64,000 nt of DNA, taken from assembly GCA_958510875.1 (NCBI GenBank), contig OY294070.1, positions 43,910,306 to 43,974,305 of the forward strand. Reading direction: 5' to 3'. The position numbers were made by a program, and so were the translations under genes. Under the pieces are notes generated by a model, which saw only the letters and a program-made list of their open reading frames with translations, searched no databases and was not told the origin of the DNA. The stretch is from Endomychus coccineus. Its lineage: Eukaryota > Arthropoda > Insecta > Coleoptera > Endomychidae. This document shows positions 21,801-34,066 of the stretch, piece by piece. Position 1 is the stretch's first letter; each line of letters opens with the position of its first letter.

Positions 21801-24800
21801 GCAGAAAATCAATGGGCATTGTTCATTGAGTAAGTATCTTGTGAGTACGTTCAACAGCAACAAACTGAAAATGTTGTTTTTTCTCACGACCATTCTATGT
21901 AATTTGTTCGTTGCGCAATATATATGAAAGTTGTACGGCTTAGAACATAGAGGGGTGCTTTTAGCGTTAAATGATAAACCTGAATAGCATATAATAAATT
22001 TGAAACTCTATAAGAAATATGTATAATAATAATAATCTCGAAATAGTTCACATCGAGACGATTCCCTCGAAATATTTTACAGCAACTTCTCAGAGGTGAT
22101 CTGATTACTCCACTAAATACTCTGGGTGTCAGGTTTTGTAGGCCAATACCTGGGCGTAATACACTTGAATACTTTACAACATAATAATTCTAAATAGCTA
22201 GTCTATATGGAAATTTAAAAATAATTTCATCAAATTTGAAAGACATTGCAATATATAATGAATGTTTTTCACATTCCTATCAACGTTAAATAGTTTTAAA
22301 AACTAAATGATGTCCAATAGTGAATTCAAAAAAGTTGACAAATTATTCCTTCATTCAGTATGAACTACGATAGAATGTTCAATATACGGCCTCATCTTCA
22401 ATACACAATGAGTGTACAATCAATGTCAATTTCCGATAAACTAAAGCTTTTCTTCTACTAGAAGTTGTATTTGTTAAATGTCTGCTATAACTACTTTTTA
22501 TTTGCAGAAAATCAATGGGCATTGTTCATTGAGTAAGTATCTTGTGAGTATGTTCAACAGCAACAAACTGAAATTGTTTTTTTTGTCTCACGACCATTCT
22601 ATGTAATTTGTTCGTTGCGCAATATATATGAAAGTTGTACGGCTTAGAACATAGAGGGGTGTTTTTAGCGTTAAATGATAAAACCTGAATAGCATATAAT
22701 TAATTTGAAACTCTATAAGAAATATGTATAATAATAATAATAATCTCGAGATAGTTCACATCGAGACGATTCCCTCGAAATATTTTACAGCAACTTCTCA
22801 GAGGAGATCTGATTACTCCACTAAATACTCTGGGTGTCAGGTTTTGTAGGCCAATACCTGGGCGTAATACACTTGGATACTTTACAATATAATAATTCTA
22901 AATAGCTAGTCTACATGGAAATTTAAAAATAATTTCATCAAATTTGAAAGACATTACAATATATAATGAATGTTTTTCACATTCCTATCAACGTTAAATA
23001 GTTTTAAAAACTAGATGATGTCCAATAGTGAATTCAAAAAAGTTGACAAATTATTCCCTCATTCAGTATGAACTACGATAGAATTTTCAATATACGGCCG
23101 CATCTTCAATACACCATGAGTGTACAATCAATGTCAATTTCCGATAAACTACAGATTTTCTTCTACTAGAAGTTGTATTTGTTAAATGTCTGCAATGACT
23201 ACTTTTTATTTGCAGAAAATCAATGGGCATTGTTCATTGAGTAAGTATCTTGTGAGTACGTTCAACAGCAACAAACTGAAAATGTTGTTTTTTCTCACGA
23301 CCATTCTATGTAATTTGTTCGTTGCGCAATATATATGAAAGTTGTACGGCTTAGAACATAGAGGGGTGCTTTTAGCGTTAAATGATAAACCTGAATAGCA
23401 TATAATAAATTTGAAACTCTATAAGAAATATGTATAATAATAATAATCTCGAAATAGTTCACATCGAGACGATTCCCTCGAAATATTTTACAGCAACTTC
23501 TCAGAGGTGATCTGATTACTCCACTAAATACTCTGGGTGTCAGGTTTTGTAGGCCAATACCTGGGCGTAATACACTTGAATACTTTACAACATAATAATT
23601 CTAAATAGCTAGTCTATATGGAAATTTAAAAATAATTTCATCAAATTTGAAAGACATTGCAATATATAATGAATGTTTTTCACATTCCTATCAACGTTAA
23701 ATAGTTTTAAAAACTAAATGATGTCCAATAGTGAATTCAAAAAAGTTGACAAATTATTCCTTCATTCAGTATGAACTACGATAGAATGTTCAATATACGG
23801 CCTCATCTTCAATACACAATGAGTGTACAATCAATGTCAATTTCCGATAAACTAAAGCTTTTCTTCTACTAGAAGTTGTATTTGTTAAATGTCTGCAATA
23901 ACTACTTTTTATTTGCAGAAAATCAATGGGCATTGTTCATTGAGTAAGTATCTTGTGAGTATGTTCAACAGCAACAAACTGAAATTGTTTTTTTTGTCTC
24001 ACGACCATTCTATGTAATTTGTTCGTTGCGCAATATATATGAAAGTTGTACGGCTTAGAACATAGAGGGGTGTTTTTAGCGTTAAATGATAAAACCTGAA
24101 TAGCATATAATTAATTTGAAACTCTATAAGAAATATGTATAATAATAATAATAATCTCGAGATAGTTCACATCGAGACGATTCCCTCGAAATATTTTACA
24201 GCAACTTCTCAGAGGAGATCTGATTACTCCACTAAATACTCTGGGTGTCAGGTTTTGTAGGCCAATACCTGGGCGTAATACACTTGGATACTTTACAATA
24301 TAATAATTCTAAATAGCTAGTCTACATGGAAATTTAAAAATAATTTCATCAAATTTGAAAGACATTACAATATATAATGAATGTTTTTCACATTCCTATC
24401 AACGTTAAATAGTTTTAAAAACTAGATCATGTCCAATAGTGAATTCAAAAAAGTTGACAAATTATTCCCTCATTCAGTATGAACTACGATAGAATTTTCA
24501 ATATACGGCCGCATCTTCAATACACCATGAGTGTACAATCAATGTCAATTTCCGATAAACTACAGATTTTCTTCTACTAGAAGTTGTATTTGTTAAATGT
24601 CTGCAATGACTACTTTTTATTTGCAGAAAATCAATGGGCATTGTTCATTGAGTAAGTATCTTGTGAGTACGTTCAACAGCAACAAACTGAAAATGTTGTT
24701 TTTTCTCACGACCATTCTATGTAATTTGTTCGTTGCGCAATATATATGAAAGTTGTACGGCTTAGAACATAGAGGGGTGCTTTTAGCGTTAAATGATAAA

Positions 24801-25668
24801 CCTGAATAGCATATAATAAATTTGAAACTCTATAAGAAATATGTATAATAATAATAATCTCGAAATAGTTCACATCGAGACGATTCCCTCGAAATATTTT
24901 ACAGCAACTTCTCAGAGGTGATCTGATTACTTCACTAAATACTCTGGATGTCAGGTTTGGTAGGCCAATACCTGGGCGTAATACACTTGAATACTTTACA
25001 ATATAATAATTCTAAATAGCTAGTCTACATGGAAATTTAAAAATAATTTCATCAAATTTAAAAGACATTGCAATATATAATGAATGTTTTTCACATTCCT
25101 ATCAACGTTAAATAGTTTTAAAAACTAGATGATGTCCAATAGTGAATTCAAAAAAGTTGACAAATTATTCCCTCATTCAGTATGAACTACGATAGAATTT
25201 TCAATATACGGCCGCATCTTCAATACACCATGAGTGTACAATCAATGTCAATTTCCGATAAACTAAAGATTTCCTTCTACTAGAAGTTGTATTTGTTAAA
25301 TGCCTGCAATGACTACTTTTTATTTGCAGAAAATCAATGGGCATTGTTCATTGAGTAAGTATCTTGTGAGTACGTTCAACAGCAAACAAACTGAAATTTT
25401 TTTTTCTCACGACCATTCTATGTAATTTGTTCGTTGCGCAATATATATATGAAAGTTGTACGGCTTAGAACATAGAGGGGTGTTTTTAGCGTTAAATGAT
25501 AAAACCTGAATAGCATATAATTAATTTGAAACTCTATAAGAAATATGTATAATAATAATAATCTCGAAATAGTTCACATCGAGACGATTCCCTCGAAATA
25601 TTTTACAGCAACTTCTCAGAGGTGATCTGATTACTCCACTAAATACTCTGGGTGTCAGGTTTTGTGAA
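18898..25668 (+). repeat. Satellite of ~0.7-kb monomers, 1,411-bp HOR
   Basis: About ten head-to-tail monomers, recognised by ACGTTAAATAGTTTT and ATGATGTCCAATAGTGAATT near 18900, 19513, 20166, 20873, 21583, 22285, 22992, 23695, 24403 and 25107. The outer left copies are diverged and shorter (about 610 and 653 bp). From 22.08 kb the monomers alternate between two variants, and the AGCAACTTCTCAGAGG landmark at 22081, 23492 and 24903 gives an exact 1,411-bp higher-order period. The two HOR copies differ at only a few bases. Each inner monomer keeps a TTTATTTGCAG acceptor and a GTAAGT donor around a 25-base segment. The array breaks off at GAATTCAAAAAAGTTG near 25668. No long ORF is present. Confidence 0.92.
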
Positions 25669-26216
25669 TTCAAAAAAGTTGTACACATTTTTTCGAGGTA
25701 CTACGACTATTATCTAAGCCGCCACACGTTGCACACGGCATGTTAACTTGAATTAATACAGAGACGTCTTATTTATAGTAACGCCGAGTGCGATGTTGAA
25801 CGGGGCTGAGCTGTTAATCGACTAATGTTTTTACATACACGACTCCCTTTATGTAGGTGCCGATTTCATAATTGCACTTGTATAAATAGTTTCAAATGTA
25901 CAACGAAAGTTTCTTGTCTTGTTATTTCAATTGATCGAACGAGCTCTACATCGGTTCACGATTACGAATTTTGTTATGTGTGTATTTGTCGGAAAGCATC
26001 CGTAAGACGCGTTTCCACGTTATCGATCACCCTACCCCGAAATGAGACGTACCTCGACGAAGGATATATAACAGATTTGTAGGTAATCATTTGTCAGTAA
26101 TTCGACCGAATCGATCATTTAGCGTTCACGATCAACGTGTATTCTTTCTCGTAATTGACTTCAACATAAAAACTAATAGAATAAGGAACGTGTTAGTTTT
26201 GTCCATATATTGCAAT
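25669..26216. other. Leader region of the first virus-like block
   Basis: Base usage changes here: TCGA and CGAT words become common. A TATAAATAG box lies near 25881. An 85-codon frame (25825-26082) with many Cys codons has no homology I recognise and is not called. The region probably holds the promoter of the 26267 gene. Confidence 0.35.
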
Positions 26217-26225
26217 ATATATAAA
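26217..26225 (+). promoter_or_regulatory. TATA box of the 26267 gene
   Basis: TATATAAAA lies 42-50 bases before the ATG at 26267. A closer ATG at 26232 is only 7 bases past the box, so transcripts starting about 25-30 bases downstream would omit it. This is why I prefer the 26267 start. Confidence 0.45.
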
Positions 26226-26266
26226 ACGAAAATGGCAGATCAGGAGGCGATATTGAAGCTAGTGGA

Positions 26267-27286
26267 ATGTGTGCGGAAAATAGTGTATCCCGTGTTGGTT
26301 CTCGAAAATCGGCAAAGATCGAAGAAATGTTGATAGAATTGGAGAATTATATTATTGGTAATATATCTTCGTTGCCATCTCCGTTACCTGGTCAAACTAC
26401 TTCGCCAACGACAAAAAATGAATTCATAAATGTGAAATTTTTGAGCGTTTCACAGAAACCAAAGTACATTTTGTCTTCTAGTGCGTGCACGATAGAAAAT
26501 GACTTCGAATCGACCGGCTTTCCTTACGACCTCGACAGCAATGGTATGTTTGTCGATATCGCGCACTTGATAGAATTAATTAGAAAATTACCCGACACCG
26601 CTCGAGCCGTTGCGGAATTGGCAATGAAAAAATCGATGTGCACAAGTGCCGTTCAAACCTTTGCGGAATTGGCGATGATACCATCGATGTGGACAAGTAC
26701 CGTTCAATCGAATTTCCCGCAATATTTATTGGATACTCTGTTCAATTGGAACGTCGGTACGCAGAAGATGAACATCATATGTTACAACGACGATAAGCAT
26801 TTGCGTTTTCTGCAGGCCGCGATTACTGTGAACGAGCCGCCGACGAACTGTGAATTGTGCCGCCGCCCTTTCGATTTAGACGTAGAAGATGCATTTCGTA
26901 CCAACAAACAGCAATGGATCTGTGGCAATAAAGAGAAGCATCCATTTTCGACAGCACGTATACAGATTTATCGTCCCAATTGGTCTATCTTGAAAGTTTT
27001 CAAATCGGGTACCAAGATACGAGCCCGTCTCTTGCGTTTTGATACTGATGAATTATGGAGCGTATATATCGATGCGAAAGATGCATTCAACGATCTGACT
27101 GATAATGATTTAGTTTCGCTGAAAAGAATGCATAATTTTATAGGATGTTCTTTCGCGCGATGTGACCCATGGTTAACGACAGTAACGGCTTTGGACAGCT
27201 CTCCGAACACGATATGCGTGTTTCAGTCTGTCTTGAAAATTTTCAACGAAGTTTCTGCGAATAACGCCGGCGAATGTCTGAAGTAG
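26267..27286 (+). CDS. Unknown 339-aa protein, virus-like block
   Basis: I do not recognise this protein. It begins basic, with an amphipathic stretch IEEMLIELENYII, then a Ser/Pro/Thr linker. Residues about 118-150 contain a tandem duplication of about 18 residues (AELAMKKSMCTSAVQ and AELAMIPSMWTSTVQ). A CELC pair near residue 198 with a later CGNKEKH could bind zinc. A compact C-terminal half follows (DELWSVYIDAKDAF, FIGCSFARC). An ATG at 26232 opens a different frame of 34 codons overlapping this start, so an N-terminal frameshift is an alternative reading. Codon and word usage match the blocks at 34.4-39.7 and 50-64 kb, not the neighbouring satellite or transposons. It could be a viral structural or regulatory protein; this is not shown. 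Confidence 0.6.
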   Translation: MCAENSVSRVGSRKSAKIEEMLIELENYIIGNISSLPSPLPGQTTSPTTKNEFINVKFLSVSQKPKYILSSSACTIENDFESTGFPYDLDSNGMFVDIAHLIELIRKLPDTARAVAELAMKKSMCTSAVQTFAELAMIPSMWTSTVQSNFPQYLLDTLFNWNVGTQKMNIICYNDDKHLRFLQAAITVNEPPTNCELCRRPFDLDVEDAFRTNKQQWICGNKEKHPFSTARIQIYRPNWSILKVFKSGTKIRARLLRFDTDELWSVYIDAKDAFNDLTDNDLVSLKRMHNFIGCSFARCDPWLTTVTALDSSPNTICVFQSVLKIFNEVSANNAGECLK

Positions 27287-27587
27287 AATATTTTGTCAAA
27301 TTACAACTTTCGTGTGATCACGTTGGTGGTAAATGAGTTAAAACTAGTGAAACGTGTGTGAAAAATAGTGTATCACGTACTAGTTTATGACGCATGCAAA
27401 TGGAAATGGGAGCGCCAAAATATAGCTTTATAAGGATCGAATGAAAGAACTTGATCAGTAGAGTGCAGCCGCTTTGTATTAGATATATCTGGAGGTGTAG
27501 AAATAATTTTCACATTCTATATATACAAGGCGGAAATTTCGCGTATAAGTCGATACAAACATTCGCAAATTTCAGAAAGTTTTATAT
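27287..27587. other. Spacer with a partial TIR-like motif
   Basis: At 27319-27341 the text CACGTTGGTGGTAAATGAGT followed by TAA matches, in inverted orientation, the outer end of the repeats bounding the Fanzor element at 35914 and 38084. Only the terminal 23 bases are retained. Nothing else was recognised. Confidence 0.45.
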
Positions 27588-27763
27588 TCACCAGTTTCTT
27601 TGGTGCTAATGTCTAGTATGGATTATAATCCTCTATATACTGTGTGTCCGTAAAGTATGGAACAAATTCATTTTTAGGTAAACAGGTCATTTTAAGAAAT
27701 AATCCTGAAACACGTCGATTTTTGATGTTAATTTACCGTATTTTAAAATAATAATCTAATATA

Positions 27764-29620
27764 CAGGGTGAATTACGTTCGAGTAATGACGTCACCGTCA
27801 TTTTTTTTAAATGGAACACCCCCATTTTGTCTCAATTTTCGGATTACTCTAGCTGAGCTGATTCCAAAAATGTATTACATGTTGATTCCAATTGGTACAG
27901 GGTGGACAAAAATACAATAGTTTTGTGTGTGCTCATAAAGTAACGCGTAACATTCTTTATTAGGTAAATTAACAATATTATCAAAAATACTTATTGTCTA
28001 GCGGCAATTGGTTTAAATGTAACACCCCGTAGTTTGCTACATGTTTAGAGTAATAAAAATGAGCTGTTTCCAAACATGTTTGGTACTTGTGGTCTAGCAG
28101 ACAGAATATGACAAAAAATATTTCTTACCTATTTATAAAAAACATAGTCGTCTACTTTTTTGGGAAATGTCATTATTTGTTTAGTAATTTATTGATGTTC
28201 AGTGACAGTTTAGTACTACAATATTTTTGGTATTCGTGAATATTCGAATGATTGCTTAGATTCAATTGGAAGTAGAAATGGAGTTAAGTGTAAAACAAAG
28301 AATTGAAATACTTATGATGATTGGGTATGGAGACAGATCGCGAACTCAGATGGAAGTGTGCGATTTGTTTAATGATAAATATCCAGAAAGACCTATAACG
28401 CGTTCAACAGTCAGTAACATTGGAACGAAATTTATAGAAATTGGTAATGTTGAAAATGTACGCAAATCAGGTCGTCCCCCTGCAAATGCTGATACAGCAT
28501 TAGATGTTTTACTGAGTTTTGAAGAAGATGCACACACTTCTGTTCGTAAAGTTAGTCGCTATATCGGTGTTAGCAAAACAACGGTACACAAACTATTGAA
28601 GCTTGAAAAATGGCATCCTTATAAAATCAAACTTGTGCAAGAATTAAACGAAGATGATCCCGATAGAAGACTCCAATTTTGCGAAGAAATGATGGATAAA
28701 TGTCACCGAGACCCTCTCTTGATACAAAACATTATTTTTTCTGATGAGTCCACTTTCATGTTAAATGGTGAGGTTAACCGTCAGAATTGTAGATACTGGG
28801 CAAAAGAAAACCCCCACTGGATGCGTGAGCATCATACACAATACCCTCAAAAGGTAAATGTATGGGCTGGAATTGTACGAAATCGGATCATCGGACCCTA
28901 CTTTTTTGAAGGTAATTTAAACGGGGCAACGTACCTTGAGTTTTGAAGGGGGTATCTCGTACCTACTTTACGTAATTTGTTTCCCAGCAGACGTAATCCT
29001 GGAGGTTTTGATGAAAGTTTATGGTTTCAACAGGATGGTGCACCTCCACATTATGCTGTAGATATTAGAAGGTATCTAGATGAAATTTTTCCGAACAGGT
29101 GGATTGGTAGACGTGGACCCACTGAATAGCCAGTGAGGTCACAAGATTTAAATCCTTTGGATTATTTTCTGTGGGGCCATCTGAAGAATGTTATTTATAA
29201 AACGAAACCAGCAAATATTGCAGATGTACAAAAGAAAATTCGAACAGAAATAAACAATATTACGCAAGAAACCATACACAAGGTTCAACAAGAATTTGTA
29301 CACCGTTTGGGTTACTGTCAAATACAGCAAGGGCTGCAGTTCGAACATTTATAAAGTCATGTATTCCAGCATATTCTGTCCGCTAGACAATAAGTATTTT
29401 TGATAATATTGTTAATTTACCTAATAAAGAATGTTACGCGTTACTTTATGAGCACACACAAAACTATTGTATTTTTGTCCACCCTGTACCAATTGGAATC
29501 AACATGTAATACATTTTTGGAATCAGCTCAGCTAGAGTAATCCGAAAATTGAGACAAAATGGGGGTGTTCCATTTAAAAAAAATGACGGTGACGTCATTA
29601 CTCGAACGTAATTCACCCTG
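27764..29620 (+). mobile_element. Tc1/mariner element, ~245-bp TIRs
   Basis: Ends CAGGGTGAATTACGTTCGAG and its inverse, flanked by TA (27762-27763 and 29621-29622). The inverted repeats are long, about 245 bp (27764-28010 and 29380-29620). A single transposase gene lies between. The insertion site is the TA at the centre of the MITE palindrome. Confidence 0.9.
28278..29354 (+). pseudogene. Tc1/mariner-family transposase, broken
   Basis: An N-terminal helix-turn-helix region (VKQRIEILMMIGYGDRS, RSTVSNIGTKF) is followed by a GRPP linker and a second HTH (VSRYIGVSKTTVHKLLK). The DDE core shows the first Asp in IIFSDESTFMLNG, the second in WFQQDGAPPHYAV near 29031, and the third in SQDLNPLDYFLWG near 29145. 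The frame shifts near 28945, and a TAG at 29127-29129 replaces a position that is Trp in relatives. The start at 28278 is the first ATG. The encoded enzyme would cut and paste at TA; this copy is inactive as read. Confidence 0.85.
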
Positions 29621-30036
29621 TATATTAGATTATTCAATTCCAGTTCCAATTAGATTGTTCAATTCCAACAGTACGTAGTGTAGAACTAGAGTTGAAAGCA
29701 GCGTAAATTCAACACTGGGTATTGAAGAATAAGAGTCAATATACACAAGAAATAGTATTTTATTCACTTTAGTGTAAAAAAATAATACTTTTAATACACT
29801 TACATTTGTTAGTTGTTGGATATTCGTATAAACTTGAACAACGGTGTGAGAGCGCGTTCTGCTGTCCTGCTTTTGATTGATGTTTACACAGTTATAGTTA
29901 GTGGTTAATTTATATGCTTCAAATAACTGGAACTACCATTAGTGGGTGTTGTATCTACGTAAGTGAATTTTGAATTTTCTATTGTCCAGTTGCGATATTT
30001 TTGGTGTTCTACGTAAACATTAAATGCCAGTTCCCA

Positions 30037-31170
30037 ATGTCGGTAATTATTGACTGTGGTTTTTGCAAGAATTCGTTATCCAGAAATAAGCCGCATATCT
30101 CGTGCTCTAGTTTTTGTGGCCGTCAATTCCATTTATCATGTGTGAACATATATACGGAAACATTCAAGATTGTTAAAGCCACGTCAGGACTATGTTGGAG
30201 ATGCAATGAATGCTCGGAATTCGATGATTTATTCGACAGGAATAAACTTCATAATATTGTTCAGAAGAAGCTGGACATGTTCTTTGCTGACTTTGACTCC
30301 ATGTTTGATCATCTGAAATCTGAGGCTGCAAGATCTACTGGTACGTCTACTATGCGTTCAGCTGTTCCTGATATACCAGCCAAGCGAACATATGCGGATT
30401 CTATGCGTAATCCCTCTCTGCCGGCAGTTGTTGTTAAGCCTAAGAACTCTGCTCAGACACATGACGCTACAAGGTCTGAAATTCTGCAGAACATCAATCC
30501 TCTGGAAGCGGATATTGGGGTTACTAGAGTCAAACATGTCGGTGATGGTGGAGTTTTGTTAGGCTGTTCTAGTGCGGGAGAAGCTTCGAAACTAGGAGAG
30601 TTAGCTGTGGCCAAATTAACCGGGAGTTATAATGTGCGTGTGCTGAAGGCCGTACAGCCAAGGGTTAAAATCGTCGGAATGTCTGTCAGTCTAGATAGTG
30701 AAACTTTTTCGCGGTATATTACTAAGCAGAACTCTAATTTGTTTGAGGGCGATGCTTGCTGTAAAGTTGTGAAATTTTGGCATACAAAAAAGAGAGATGA
30801 TGTTTATCAAGCTATTATCGAGGTTGATCCTTCATCTTATCGGAGTTTGTTGAGTGCTGGACATGTCCTGATTGGTCTGGATGCTTGCGCTGTTTACGAC
30901 GCGGTTGATGTGGTCCGATGTTATAAGTGTAATGCTTTTAATCATTCTTCAGGTCGATGTAAGTCTGAGAACGTCATATGTCCTAAGTGTGGTGAACTAC
31001 ATGATATAAAAAGTTGCCTGAGTAGTACACCGACATGTACTAATTGCGTAAGTCACAACAGAAAACACAATGAATCCTATGATACTAGTCATTTTGCCTG
31101 GGACTCTATTAATTGTCCGGTTTATAAGGCCGCTATTTTGAAGCTGAAATCGGACCTGGGTCTTATATAG
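30037..31170 (+). CDS. Retrotransposon ORF1 (gag-like nucleic-acid binder)
   Basis: 377 residues from the first in-frame ATG at 30037. The N-terminus has a PHD-like finger (CGFC, CSSFCGRQFHLSC, CWRCNEC), a known ORF1 feature in some insect non-LTR elements. The middle is a putative RNA-recognition-like region. The C-terminus has zinc knuckles: CYKCNAFNHSSGRC, CPKCGELHDIKSC and CTNC with a later H and C. It would coat element RNA in the cytoplasm. The frame is intact; the stop at 31168-31170 precedes ORF2. Confidence 0.8.
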   Translation: MSVIIDCGFCKNSLSRNKPHISCSSFCGRQFHLSCVNIYTETFKIVKATSGLCWRCNECSEFDDLFDRNKLHNIVQKKLDMFFADFDSMFDHLKSEAARSTGTSTMRSAVPDIPAKRTYADSMRNPSLPAVVVKPKNSAQTHDATRSEILQNINPLEADIGVTRVKHVGDGGVLLGCSSAGEASKLGELAVAKLTGSYNVRVLKAVQPRVKIVGMSVSLDSETFSRYITKQNSNLFEGDACCKVVKFWHTKKRDDVYQAIIEVDPSSYRSLLSAGHVLIGLDACAVYDAVDVVRCYKCNAFNHSSGRCKSENVICPKCGELHDIKSCLSSTPTCTNCVSHNRKHNESYDTSHFAWDSINCPVYKAAILKLKSDLGLI

Positions 31171-31209
31171 CAACTAGCTGACGAATATTCTCTTCCTTCC
31201 TTTTCGCTT

Positions 31210-34066
31210 TCAACCCCTGCAGGTTCGACACACCGTCTCGGTGAATCTCTTTCTGTATATTTTCAAAACTCTCGGGGTATAAATTCTAAGCTGAGTCTTC
31301 TGTATAATGCCGCTTCTGCTTGCAGCTACGATATTCTTGCGTTCACTGAGACTTGGATGCACGACGGGGTCAATAACTCGGAGATATTTGACACTGATTT
31401 TTCAGTGTACAGGAGTGATCGTAGATTTTCTCAGACGGGTTACTCAAAAGGAGGCGGTGTTCTGCTTGCCATTCGATCACACTTACAGACATCAGAAACT
31501 AAGATAAACCCACAATTATTGGATAGTCTGCCACTCTTGGATATTCTCTGCGTTAAAGTCACACTCAACCATCATTGTTTTTATCTCGTACTTTTATACA
31601 TTCCACCAAGAGCTGCTAAGCATTATTACGACGGCCTTTTCGACATCTTATGTTCCCTGGAGTTCATGATGTCTGCCAAAGTGATTCTGATGGGCGACTT
31701 CAACGTCCCGGAGTTTAAAGCTGTTCTTGACAGCGGTCGTCGTCTTACGCCTACTATGCAGGTTTTGGATAATCTACAAAACTTTTTTGATCTCACACAA
31801 TATAATGATGTCATCAATGCTGATGGGAGAATCCTGGATCTAGTCTATAGCAACTTATCAATATCTTTACAGAGATCCTCGGATGTTTTATTACCTGAGG
31901 ATACTTATCACCCGGCGGTGGAGTTGCTGGTTAATATCGGAACTTCTTGTGAGAATGTTAGAGCATGCACCACTCCTTCTTTTAGGTATTGTTTTAAAAA
32001 TGCCGACTTTGTCGGTTTATATAATCATTTTGGTACCATCGACTGGTCTTATTTGAACGAGTTTTCTGATGTTGATAGTGCTTGCTCTGGTTTTTATGAA
32101 ACTATTTATTCGGTATTGGATATGTTCGTGCCAAAAACGAGGGTTCATTTTTCTCGGTCTTATCCTCCATGGTTTGACTCTAACCTGATAAGGAGTGTAA
32201 AGTCTAAGGCCAGGGCATGGCGTCTATATAAACGCTCAGGTAGTGAAGAGCATTTAGTGAATTTCAAGAGGTTGAGAAGGATCGTCAAGTCTGACTCTGA
32301 AGCAGCATTCAGAAACTTCAACAATAAAGCAGAGCAAGATATTCAGAATGACCCTTCTGCATTCTGGAAATTCGTCAAATCCAAAAAGGGAGGGCATGTT
32401 GCCCCCCCTACAATGAGGTTTGATGGTGAGTCATTTGACGATCCAGAGATTATCGCGAATGTATTCGCTAAATTTTTTCAGGACAGTTATATCATTTCGA
32501 ACCCTGAGATAGTTTTGCATTCACCGGTATCCAATGCTCCTGTGTTTAACGTGTCCTGTTTTGAAGAGAACGATGTATTCAAGGCCCTACTAAAGATTAA
32601 GCCCAAGCGCACTTCTGGTCCGGATGAAATTCCCGCATATTTAGTCAGAGACTGCGCTGGCATCTTTTCGCGTCCTCTCGTCTTCCTATTTAATTTAGCG
32701 CTGAAAACAAATACATTTCCTTCTGCTTGGAAAGCATCTAAGGCCATTCCTATTCCTAAAAAAGGAGATGCTTCCAACGTCACAGACTACAGACAGATAG
32801 TTATTCAAAATAACTTCTCTAAAGTTTTCGAAATTCTTCTCTCGAACGTAATATATTTCAACGTCAAATCGTTGATATCTGTCGCTCCACAACTACCAAT
32901 CTGATCTGTATTACAGACTATATTTCAAAGGCTATTGACGAGGGACTGCAGACGGATGTTCTCTACTTAGATTTCTCTAAAGCGTTCGACAGACTGGACC
33001 ACGGCATTCTTCTTAATAAACTTGACAACTTTGGTTTCTCTGCTAATCTTCTTTTCTTTTTAAAATCTTACCTGAAGTCAAGAAAACACTTCGTGTGTTA
33101 TCGTGGTCGAAGATCGGTCGACATTTTTGCTACTTCGGGGTGCCACAGGGATCCATTCTTGGCCCTCTATTTTTCATTTTGTTCATTAATGACCTCTTGG
33201 CAGTCTTGGATGTCCCCCATCTTTTGTATGCCGATGACCTCAAAATATATTTCAGGGTATCTGATATCGGTGACTGTCTCAGACTTCAATCCAATCTGTC
33301 AGCTGTGAATGCATGGTGTGTGAAGAATATGTTGCCTCTTAATGTTGGTAAGTGTGCTGTCTTGACATTCTCGCTGAAGTCCGATGACATTCTATACGAA
33401 TATACCCTCGATGCCCGTGTCTTGAATAGACCGAAGACGTTCTGTGACCTTGGTGTTATCTTTGACAGAAGGTTATCATTCATTGATCATATCAGTCATA
33501 TGTGCGCCAAAGCGTCTAAGATGTTGGGATTTGTTCTAAGATGTTCTAGGGAGTTTTCCGAGATTCAGACATCTATTCTTCTCTTTAATACATTTGTAAG
33601 ATCACGGTTGGAATATGCGTCCTTGGTATGGTCTCCATTCTACCAGATTCATGTTGTCTCTGTGGAAAGCATGCAACGCAGATTTCTCAAATACCTTGCT
33701 TTTAAATATGACAATATCTACCCTGTTATTGGCTATCCGCATACCGATTTACTTTCGAGGTTTTCTTTCGATAGCTTGGCTTATCGGAGATCCAGGTCGG
33801 GTATAGTATTCCTGTTTAAACTTTTTCATTCTTCTGTGGAATGTTCGGAAATTCTACGGGCTTTGTGTTTTCATGTACCTAGATTTGAGTCCAGACTTAA
33901 TTTATTCTTTTACTTGCCTACACCGAGAACAAACGTAAGCAGGTGCTCGCCAATCGGTGGCATGTGCAGAGCTTATAATAACATACATATGCGGGTCGAT
34001 CTATTCACATGTAGTTTGACTTATCTGAGGTCTGAAGAGTTTCGTGCAATCCTCAGTTCTATATAG
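31210..34066 (+). pseudogene. Retrotransposon ORF2 (endonuclease + RT), disrupted
   Basis: The APE-type endonuclease begins near 31280 (YDILAFTETWMHDGV, GGGVLLAIRSHL, LMGDFNVPE and a late DLVYSN region). Reverse transcriptase follows: KPKRTSGPDEIPAYLVRDC, AIPIPKKGD with DYRQIVI, then after a deletion and frame change near 32.88 kb DVLYLDFSKAFDRLDH, GSILGPLFFILFINDLL and the YADDLKIYF catalytic box at about 33230. The C-terminus continues to 34066 with LEYASLVWSPF, typical of Jockey/CR1. The first Asp of the active site is in FSKAFDRLDH; FADD is YADD here. The deletion removes part of the fingers/palm, so the copy is probably dead. Confidence 0.8.

Noticed and set aside
25825..26082. 85-codon Cys-rich frame
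   Set aside because: No signal peptide or homology, and it sits where the promoter region of the next gene is expected. Left as uncalled.
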